From assembly GCA_035635475.1 (NCBI GenBank), contig DASQAZ010000107.1:1-7141 (forward strand): a stretch of DNA of 7,141 nucleotides, in the 5' to 3' direction. Shown here one piece after another: positions 1 through 4,244 of this stretch (position 1 is its first letter; every line of letters starts with the position of its first letter). The translations under genes and the position numbers were made by a program. This DNA is from VBOC01 sp035635475 (lineage in GTDB: Bacteria; Bacteroidota; Ignavibacteria; UBA10030; SZUA-254). A model generated the notes under the pieces. The model was not told where the DNA came from. It did no database searches and saw only the letters and a list, made by a program, of their open reading frames with translations.

Positions 1-658
1 GATCGCTCTTTCCGGGTTCCGACCGGACCTCCGGCGACCGTTCGAGCTTTTTCCATCCCGTAATCATCGAAACAAAATTGCTCCACCCTGCGATGACGAC
101 CATGAGAATGTGTCCGCCGAAGAAAAGAACGAGGGCGGCCATGAAGATGAAATGCCACACCCTGGCGGTGTCGTACCCGCCAAAGAACGACGCAAACGCG
201 CTGAACTGGACCGGCCAATAAATGGCAATCCCGCTCGCGACGGCGCCCGCTGCTACAAGCGGAACGGTGGAATAGGAGAGCTTTTGAAGCGCGTTGTACT
301 TCTTCACGGGCGGATGTTCTTTCCGGATGCGCAGGTAATAAAGAATCATGGGAAGAATTCCGCCGAGATCGCTTTTCGAGAAGAGCGTGGTGTGCCGCCC
401 ATGGCGGCTCGCAACATTGTACACCACCCAGAGTACCCCGTTGGCGGTGAGTATCCACATGGCAAAGAAGTGCCACTGGCGTGCGCCCGCAAGCCAGCCT
501 CCGAGTGTGAGCGCCGGCGGGATGTGGAAATCCCAGATCGGAGACGCGTTATAGATCCGAAGGCCGCTGAGAACCATGATCCCCAGCGCGAAGAAGTTTA
601 ACCAGTGGGTGGCTCGTATGAGGAAGGGGTGATGGTACTCCCGCGACGGTTTCTGCAT
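1..658 (-). CDS. Four-helix di-heme cytochrome b membrane subunit (cytochrome b561/HyaC-like, thiosulfate-reductase cytochrome b type), C-terminus beyond window
   Basis: The reverse strand is open from the ATG at 658 to the window edge (219 codons, no stop), so the C-terminus is missing. Four hydrophobic segments are visible at about residues 20-36, 62-82, 127-148 and 166-190. Histidines lie where HyaC/FdnI-type di-heme cytochromes have their ligands: H18 (RATHW) in helix 1, H63 (RQWHFF) in helix 2, and H169 (RVWHF) and H183 (GGHIL) in helix 4. Family knowledge: such subunits move electrons between the quinone pool and a periplasmic or membrane-attached oxidoreductase. The ATG lies four bases after the stop of the small lipoprotein gene, which itself overlaps the YedY-like molybdoenzyme gene. 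All three are therefore probably co-transcribed, and this subunit is the likely electron donor or acceptor of the molybdoenzyme. It is not the ferric-reductase-type YedZ/MsrQ usually paired with YedY. Class is confident; exact partner is inferred. Confidence 0.88.
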   Translation of the reverse strand, partial: MQKPSREYHHPFLIRATHWLNFFALGIMVLSGLRIYNASPIWDFHIPPALTLGGWLAGARQWHFFAMWILTANGVLWVVYNVASRHGRHTTLFSKSDLGGILPMILYYLRIRKEHPPVKKYNALQKLSYSTVPLVAAGAVASGIAIYWPVQFSAFASFFGGYDTARVWHFIFMAALVLFFGGHILMVVIAGWSNFVSMITGWKKLERSPEVRSEPGKSD

Positions 659-662
659 CGGA

Positions 663-917
663 TCAGAGACCAGTGTCCGGATGACACCAGGGGCACGGTT
701 CAAAGTTGAGTGCCCTGGCTTCTTCCGAAGTCATTGTCCTCGTGTGAGCCATCCTCACACGCGCGCAGTCATCCTTGTGGTAGGTGTTGGTGCGTGCGAC
801 AACGACCACATTCCGCTCTCTCGAGCCGGCACAGCCCGGAAAGGCGAGCACAAAGGCAAGTGCGGCCAGCCGCACACGCCGTCTCCAAAACTTCTCAAAG
901 ACCTGCGAACCAATCAT
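663..917 (-). CDS. Small putative lipoprotein with a His/Cys metal-binding-like motif (HxxxC...CxxCH)
   Basis: An 84-residue protein. The N-terminus is basic (WRRR at 11-14), followed by a hydrophobic stretch ending in FPGC, so C29 could be a lipidated cysteine; the lipobox is non-canonical (Pro at -2). The mature part carries YHKDDC (H47, C51), a TSEEARAL segment, and CPWCHP (C75, C78, H79). The pattern YHxxxC...EA...PCxxC resembles short Ada-like zinc-binding modules found at the ends of some secreted nucleases and small hypothetical proteins. CPWCH also formally matches the c-type heme motif CxxCH. The start lies 23 bases inside the end of the YedY-like gene, and the stop is four bases before the cytochrome b start. 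This indicates translational coupling and a role in the same complex. I know no named function; a zinc site, a heme c or an assembly factor are all possible. Reality as a gene is supported by the spacing and the lipoprotein-like N-terminus. Confidence 0.72.
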   Translation of the reverse strand: MIGSQVFEKFWRRRVRLAALAFVLAFPGCAGSRERNVVVVARTNTYHKDDCARVRMAHTRTMTSEEARALNFEPCPWCHPDTGL

Positions 918-1632
918 ATCCCTGATCTTCCCAGTATCCTCCCGATTTGTCGTTTGTCACGACGAGCTTATTGATCCACTTTGCGCTCTTGTAGCCGAGC
1001 TTGGTCGGCATCGTAATTCGCACCGGTGCTCCGTGACCGAGCACAAGGGGTTTACCGTACGCTTCGTAACAGAGGAGCGTCTGAGGATGAATGGCGCTCG
1101 CCATATCGTAGGTCGTGAAGTACTCGTCGGCGCACTCGACGTAGATGTACTTTGCGTTGAGATCTGCGCCGACGCGCTCGAGGAAGCTCCTGAGAGGGGT
1201 TCCTCCCCATTTCACATTGATGCTCCAGCCCTCGACGCAGCAATGTTTCGTATTCATCACTTTGGCGGGGAGCGCCATGATCTGTGCAAGCGTGTATTCA
1301 CCCGGATTTCTGACGAGCCCGCTCACGCCGAGCTTCCACTCGGCGATGTCCACCTCCGGTTCATCGGTGTCATAACTATTGAGACGGAATCCGTCCACCG
1401 GGGTCAGCTCGGAGTCCGCAAGTTCAGGTGAGAGCTTATCGGAGCTGAAAATCTTCGACTGGACCCAGTCGTTGAATTGCTGAAACCTCCTGAGAAACGA
1501 TTCCACAGGGCCGCCCGCTGCGAAATCACAACCGGCGAGAAGCACGAGAGGAGACAGCTTTAGGATATTTCTGCGGGCGTCTGAATAGGCAGTCTTCCGG
1601 GATGTCTTGGGTACTATGTTCTTGTCGATCAT
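895..1632 (-). CDS. Tat-exported, probably lipid-anchored molybdopterin-dependent oxidoreductase (YedY/MsrP-like, sulfite oxidase fold)
   Basis: A 245-residue protein of the oxidoreductase molybdopterin-binding family. The N-terminus has a twin-arginine signal (R20-R21 in RRNILKL), a short hydrophobic run, and a lipobox LAGC with C35. It is therefore probably exported folded by Tat and then lipidated; Asp36 at +2 would keep it at the inner membrane by the E. coli rule. The catalytic domain covers about 95-228. KHCCVEGWS (128-136) aligns with the RCVEAWS Mo-ligand motif of E. coli YedY, which makes C132 the likely Mo ligand. IHPQTLLCYEAYGKPL and GAPVRITMPTKLGYKSAKWI (about 181-220) match the cofactor-binding half. 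The protein is shorter than YedY, and the C-terminal dimerisation domain of classical sulfite oxidases is absent. YedY/MsrP reduces oxidised methionine in periplasmic proteins; relatives oxidise sulfite or have unknown substrates. A methionine-rich exported peptide lies just upstream and a cytochrome b downstream. Only a weak ribosome binding site precedes the ATG. Fold is confident; substrate is inferred. Confidence 0.9.
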   Translation of the reverse strand: MIDKNIVPKTSRKTAYSDARRNILKLSPLVLLAGCDFAAGGPVESFLRRFQQFNDWVQSKIFSSDKLSPELADSELTPVDGFRLNSYDTDEPEVDIAEWKLGVSGLVRNPGEYTLAQIMALPAKVMNTKHCCVEGWSINVKWGGTPLRSFLERVGADLNAKYIYVECADEYFTTYDMASAIHPQTLLCYEAYGKPLVLGHGAPVRITMPTKLGYKSAKWINKLVVTNDKSGGYWEDQGYDWFAGL

Positions 1633-1675
1633 ACGCTTACGCGACAGGCATCCACAGGGAGTTAGTCCATAAACA

Positions 1676-1710
1676 CGGAAAGCGACCCCGCCTTACGGGA
1701 TCGCTTTCCG
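1676..1710 (-). terminator. Strong hairpin between the Met-rich gene and the molybdoenzyme gene; weak terminator or attenuator
   Basis: Two 15-base arms (1676-1690 and 1696-1710) flank a 5-base loop. In minus-strand RNA every position pairs, with one G-U wobble; in plus-strand RNA the same position is a C-A mismatch, which favours the minus orientation. The 3' side reads GTGTTTATGG, a poor U-tract. Termination may therefore be partial, letting some transcripts continue into the molybdoenzyme gene 43 bases further on. An mRNA-stabilising 3' end for the peptide gene is the other possibility. Confidence 0.65.
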
Positions 1711-1738
1711 GTAAAACCAAATTGGATCTGGGGAGCTA

Positions 1739-2107
1739 CTAGTATTCTTTCTTCTCCTCCTTCATCTCGTCTTTCTTCTCCTTCATCTCGCCCTTCTTCC
1801 CCATCTTCTTACCCTTCTTCTCCATTTTCTCTCCCTTATGGGCCATCTTCTTGCCCTTGTGCTCCATCTTCATCCCTCCTTTTTCCATCTTCTCTTTTCC
1901 GCCCTTTTCCATCATCTCGCCCTTCTTCTCCATCGCCTCTCCCTTCTCTTCCTTCACCCCACCCGCGTTTTCCATCTTCTCCCCACTCTTTTCCATCATC
2001 TCACCCTTCTTCTCCATCTTTGCTGCGGTCGTGTCCTGGGCATGCACGCGACTGTGAAGAGCGACAAACGCAACAAGGACTGCGACGATAACGAGGATCT
2101 TCTTCAT
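1739..2107 (-). CDS. Secreted methionine/lysine/glutamate-rich heptad-repeat protein (MrpX-like candidate)
   Basis: A 122-residue protein starting at the ATG at 2107. This start is chosen because a GGAGG lies five bases upstream and the next residues (MKKILVIVAVLVAFVAL) form a typical Sec signal peptide. A longer reading from 2134 only adds nine residues before it. Cleavage is likely after VHA (residue 23). The mature part of about 99 residues contains about 15 Met, 31 Lys and 22 Glu, no Cys and no aromatic residue except the final Tyr. It is built of about 13 loosely repeated seven-residue units of the form (K/M)-M-E-K-K-G-E. Such a chain should be soluble, highly charged and possibly helical or disordered. 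Methionine-rich exported peptides next to YedY-type reductases (MrpX in Azospira suillum) act as sacrificial oxidant scavengers that the reductase regenerates. That role is inferred here from composition and neighbourhood. A metal-binding or structural low-complexity protein is the alternative. It has its own candidate promoter and a hairpin after its stop. Confidence 0.85.
   Translation of the reverse strand: MKKILVIVAVLVAFVALHSRVHAQDTTAAKMEKKGEMMEKSGEKMENAGGVKEEKGEAMEKKGEMMEKGGKEKMEKGGMKMEHKGKKMAHKGEKMEKKGKKMGKKGEMKEKKDEMKEEKKEY
1742..2020 (-). repeat. Degenerate 21-bp in-frame tandem repeat encoding seven-residue units
   Basis: The coding part for the mature protein is made of about 13 imperfect 21-base units. 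Several units read KMEKKGE, MMEKSGE, AMEKKGE or KMAHKGE. The register slips by one residue around MMEKGGKEK and again around MKMEHKGK. On the plus strand the unit appears as recurrent cttcttctccat blocks. It is a coding tandem repeat, not a CRISPR, because there are no unique spacers. Confidence 0.8.
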
Positions 2108-2112
2108 ATAAA

Positions 2113-2117
2113 CCTCC
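2113..2117 (-). promoter_or_regulatory. Ribosome binding site GGAGG fixing the start of the Met-rich protein
   Basis: GGAGG on the minus strand lies five bases before the ATG at 2107. It supports that start over the in-frame ATG at 2134, where translation would place nine polar residues before the signal peptide. Confidence 0.75.
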
Positions 2118-2164
2118 GGTAGTGGTTCTGGCACCGTGGACTGGTTGTGGTTATTTTCGGCGGA

Positions 2165-2193
2165 AATTTAGGAAACGGCTCGATGAAAGTCAA
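2165..2193 (-). promoter_or_regulatory. Candidate sigma70-type promoter for the Met-rich protein gene
   Basis: On the minus strand TTGACT (2193-2188) and TAAATT (2170-2165) are separated by exactly 17 bases. They match the -35 and -10 consensus at 5/6 and 4/6 positions. The predicted transcript would start near 2158, giving a leader of about 50 bases. The site lies in the 148-base gap between moaE and the peptide gene, the only long gap in this part of the window. No ECF-type GGAAC/GTC pair was seen. The call is by inspection only. Confidence 0.5.
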
Positions 2194-2255
2194 CTTACCG
2201 GAACATTATTTTTTGTTAACAATCCGGTCGCGCGAGCGGTCGATTCTTCTGCCGT

Positions 2256-2684
2256 TTATGAGAACAGTTTTCGCCGCTCTTCCGTTCCCACCCATGCCTC
2301 GCCATCCCGGAAAAACTCCTTCTTCCAGATGGGGATCGATTCCTTGAGTGTGTCGATCGTGAACCGGCAGGCCTCGAATGCCTCCTTCCGGTGCGGCGCG
2401 GACACCGCAATCACCACGCTTGCCTCGCCGATTTGTAGCCGTCCGACGCGGTGAACGATGGAAACCTTCGTTAACTTCCACTTTGACCTCGCGTTTTCAG
2501 CGAGTTCATTCATTTTTTTGAGCGCCATCGGGTTATATGCCTGGTATTCCATCTCCAGCACCTCTTTGCCGTCAGAGTGATTTCTCGTCGTTCCGATAAA
2601 AACGCTTGTTCCACCGGCAGAGGGTTCCTCAACGCTCCGGATTACGCGATCGACATCAATTTTTTTGTCGGTCAGCTCGATCAC
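2256..2684 (-). CDS. moaE: Molybdopterin synthase catalytic (large) subunit MoaE
   Basis: MoaE uses the thiocarboxylated tail of MoaD to put two sulfurs on cyclic pyranopterin monophosphate, giving molybdopterin in the cytoplasm. Family motifs are clear. Numbered from a GTG at 2693 they are: the FIGTTRN loop (32-38), LEMEYQAYNPMA (46-57), HRVGRLQIGE (81-90), SAPHRKEAFEAC (98-109), and DTLKESIPIWKKE (114-126), whose lysines (K117, K124/K125) match the catalytic lysine region of E. coli MoaE. There is no ATG near the start. GTG at 2693 overlaps the moaD stop (GTGA), but the only good Shine-Dalgarno, GGAGGG at 2698-2693, abuts it. The in-frame GTG at 2684 sits nine bases after GGAGG and is preferred, giving 142 residues; 2693 would give 145. 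The length is normal for the family. The gene is third in moeA-moaD-moaE. Confidence 0.95.
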   Translation of the reverse strand: MIELTDKKIDVDRVIRSVEEPSAGGTSVFIGTTRNHSDGKEVLEMEYQAYNPMALKKMNELAENARSKWKLTKVSIVHRVGRLQIGEASVVIAVSAPHRKEAFEACRFTIDTLKESIPIWKKEFFRDGEAWVGTEERRKLFS

Positions 2685-2689
2685 AAAAC

Positions 2690-2938
2690 TCACCCTCCAC
2701 TGACGGGTGGGATGAGAGCGACCTCATCGCGGTCGTTCAAGATCGCGTCGCCCCCTGTGTATTCGCAATTCACCGCGATGCGAAGATGTTCCATCCATTT
2801 TTGCAGACCCGGATATGATTCGGCAAGCGACTCGAGAACGGCGGAGGGAGTTGAGCCGTCCGGAATCGATATGATTGTCTCGTCCGTTCCGGCAATATCC
2901 CGTGCGATCGCAAAGAATTTGACGTTTACCCTGATCAC
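2690..2938 (-). CDS. moaD: Molybdopterin synthase sulfur carrier (small) subunit MoaD
   Basis: An 82-residue ubiquitin-like sulfur carrier. It has the beta-grasp pattern from VNVKFFAIARDIAG, the middle segment AVLESLAESYPGL, the strand LRIAVNCEYT, and the ending DRDEVALIPPVSGG. The terminal Gly-Gly is the residue pair that is adenylated and turned into a thiocarboxylate, then donates sulfur to the substrate in MoaE. Length and order with moaE are typical. The start is GTG at 2938, overlapping the moeA stop as GTGA. A GAGGTG eight bases upstream fits the 16S tail and supports that start. The MoeB-type activating enzyme is not encoded in this window, so it must be supplied elsewhere. Confidence 0.95.
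   Translation of the reverse strand: MIRVNVKFFAIARDIAGTDETIISIPDGSTPSAVLESLAESYPGLQKWMEHLRIAVNCEYTGGDAILNDRDEVALIPPVSGG
2693..2698 (-). promoter_or_regulatory. Shine-Dalgarno of moaE embedded in the Gly-Gly codons of moaD
   Basis: The last two sense codons of moaD, GGA GGG, encode the essential C-terminal glycines. They also form a strong GGAGG(G) ribosome binding site located nine bases before the GTG at 2684. It leaves no spacing for the GTG at 2693, so it argues for the shorter moaE start. Confidence 0.55.
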
Positions 2939-4131
2939 AACAGTTCCACCTCAACTTCCTCGCCGGCCTTGAATTGATTCCGGTCTTCCGGAAGAATGAT
3001 GAGACAGTCCGCTCGCGAAAGCGATGTCAGAATGTTGGAAACCTGCGAGCCGGTCGTCCGCACCCCGATCGATCCGTTTGCGTTCACAAGAACCCCGCGC
3101 ACAAAATGCCGCTTCCCGTCCGATTTTGTGATTTCTTCCTGGAGCTTCGCGTGGAGGCGCAGGGGCGGCGTATATTTTTTCTGACCCATTAACCGCATCA
3201 GCGCCGGCTTCACGAACTGGAGGAAGGTGACCATCGCCGAGACCGGGTTGCCGGGCAAGCCAAAGACCGGTTTATCCCCGTGGAGCCCGAAGAGCAGCGG
3301 CATTCCGGGTTTGATGTTCACTTTCCAGAACTTGATCTCGACGCCGGTTTCTTTCAGTGCATCCATGACAAGGTCGTACTTGCCCACCGACACTCCGCCG
3401 GTCGTAATCAAGACATCTGCCCGCAGCCCATCCTTGATCCTGACCAAGAGATCGCTCTTTTCATCGGCCGCAATTCCCAGCGATCTGGCCTCACACCCGA
3501 GCTGCCGGACGAGCGCCGATAGAACGTAGGCATTGCTGTTGCGGATTTTCCCGTCAGGGAGGGGTTTGTCGATCTCGACGACCTCGTTCCCCGTGGTAAG
3601 AATCGCGATGGATGGTTTACGGTGGATCACGACGAAGCGTTTCCCAAGCGATGCGAGCACGCCGATTTCCTGCGGTCGAAGAAATGTGCCCGGCGTAAAG
3701 ACCGTACCACCGGCCCGGATATCGGAACCCGCACGGCGTATGTTGTGCCCAGAATCGGCCGATCGGAGGATCGTCACACGTCCCTCGGATGTTCGTTCCG
3801 TCCATTCCTGCTGGATCACGATATCGCACCCCGCCGGAATCTTTGCGCCGGTCATTACACTCATCGTCTCGTGGGGTGCGAGCGGCTTGACTGGAACCGA
3901 ACCCGCGGCAATCTCTCCTGCCACAGTTAATTCGACCGGAATCTTCCGGATATCCTCTGACCGAACGGCAAATCCATCCATCGCCGCATTGTCAAAGGGC
4001 GGGATGTCGCCCGCCGCCACGATATCCTCTCCGAGAACGGAGCCGCAGCTGAGCTCCAGGCCGGCAGAGACCTTTTCCAGGGGATGGACCGAATCAAGGA
4101 TGATGTTCAGGGCTTCAGAAGCGTTGATCAC
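2935..4131 (-). CDS. moeA: Molybdopterin molybdenumtransferase MoeA
   Basis: A 398-residue protein of normal length for MoeA, which inserts molybdenum into adenylylated molybdopterin to give Mo-molybdopterin in the cytoplasm. Conserved blocks appear in order: GDIPPFDNAAMDGFAVR (41-57), MTGAKIPAGCDIVIQQE (93-109), GSDIRAGG (135-142), TTGNEV (179-184), NSNAYVL (198-204), ITTGGVSVGKYD (242-253), IKPGMPLLFG (273-282) and GLPGNPVSAMVTF (291-303). The usual acidic residues of the active-site cleft are present. The start is GTG at 4131; no ATG is available before the DNAAMDG block, and an in-frame stop lies ten codons upstream. There is no recognisable Shine-Dalgarno before this GTG. Its first four bases overlap the stop of a possible 17-codon leader ORF, so initiation by coupling is plausible. 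It heads the moeA-moaD-moaE run. Confidence 0.97.
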   Translation of the reverse strand: MINASEALNIILDSVHPLEKVSAGLELSCGSVLGEDIVAAGDIPPFDNAAMDGFAVRSEDIRKIPVELTVAGEIAAGSVPVKPLAPHETMSVMTGAKIPAGCDIVIQQEWTERTSEGRVTILRSADSGHNIRRAGSDIRAGGTVFTPGTFLRPQEIGVLASLGKRFVVIHRKPSIAILTTGNEVVEIDKPLPDGKIRNSNAYVLSALVRQLGCEARSLGIAADEKSDLLVRIKDGLRADVLITTGGVSVGKYDLVMDALKETGVEIKFWKVNIKPGMPLLFGLHGDKPVFGLPGNPVSAMVTFLQFVKPALMRLMGQKKYTPPLRLHAKLQEEITKSDGKRHFVRGVLVNANGSIGVRTTGSQVSNILTSLSRADCLIILPEDRNQFKAGEEVEVELL

Positions 4132-4181
4132 GCGAGGTATCTGGGAGTTCTGAATGAGTTAGGCGTGCGGTCTTTCTTCAT
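4128..4181 (-). CDS. Possible 17-codon leader ORF overlapping the moeA start
   Basis: On the minus strand an ATG at 4181 opens a short frame reading MKKDRTPNSFRTPRYLA. It ends in a TGA whose bases form the GTGA overlap with the moeA GTG. The same overlap form occurs at the moeA-moaD junction and at the GTG at 2693 upstream of moaE. The moeA start lacks its own ribosome binding site, which makes translational coupling attractive. However, the leader ATG also lacks a clear Shine-Dalgarno, and a frame this short can arise by chance. Confidence 0.3.
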   Translation of the reverse strand: MKKDRTPNSFRTPRYLA

Positions 4182-4211
4182 CGACGTCTGCTTTGAGAAG
4201 GACTCCTCTAT

Positions 4212-4240
4212 AATATAGCCCCGGAGTGTTTGAAGTGCAA
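4212..4240 (-). promoter_or_regulatory. Candidate promoter for moeA-moaD-moaE
   Basis: On the minus strand TTGCAC (4240-4235) and TATATT (4217-4212) are 17 bases apart. The -10 matches consensus at 5/6 positions; the -35 is only partial. The predicted start is near 4205, leaving a leader of about 70 bases before moeA. The site lies just after the kynureninase-like gene and separates the two operons. No terminator hairpin with a U-run was seen after that gene. Confidence 0.45.
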
Positions 4241-4244
4241 CCGT

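Noticed and set aside
110..601. Long plus-strand open frame of 163 codons
   Set aside because: It is antisense to the cytochrome b gene with matching codon boundaries. The predicted protein is charged and featureless, while the minus strand gives four helices with heme histidines.
784..1431. Plus-strand open frame of 215 codons
   Set aside because: It is a shadow of the YedY-like molybdoenzyme, whose minus-strand product has clear family motifs.
1676..1710. Reading the hairpin as a plus-strand terminator
   Set aside because: No plus-strand gene ends here, the plus-strand stem has a C-A mismatch, and no T-run follows in that direction.
1742..2020. Regular repeats that could suggest a CRISPR array
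   Set aside because: The 21-base units are contiguous, in frame and degenerate, with no unique spacers, and they encode a protein repeat.
2225..2242. Direct repeat CGGTCG...CGGTCG upstream of the Met-rich gene promoter, considered as an operator
   Set aside because: Two six-base copies in GC-rich sequence just after the moaE stop are easily due to chance; no further copies were seen near the promoter.
3533..4153. Plus-strand open frame of 206 codons
   Set aside because: It lies opposite moeA, has no family motif, and is explained by codon bias of the real gene.
4132..4244. Moco riboswitch-type leader before moeA
   Set aside because: The 113-base gap is short and I could not find the expected multi-helix structure; only a promoter-like pair and a short frame are visible.
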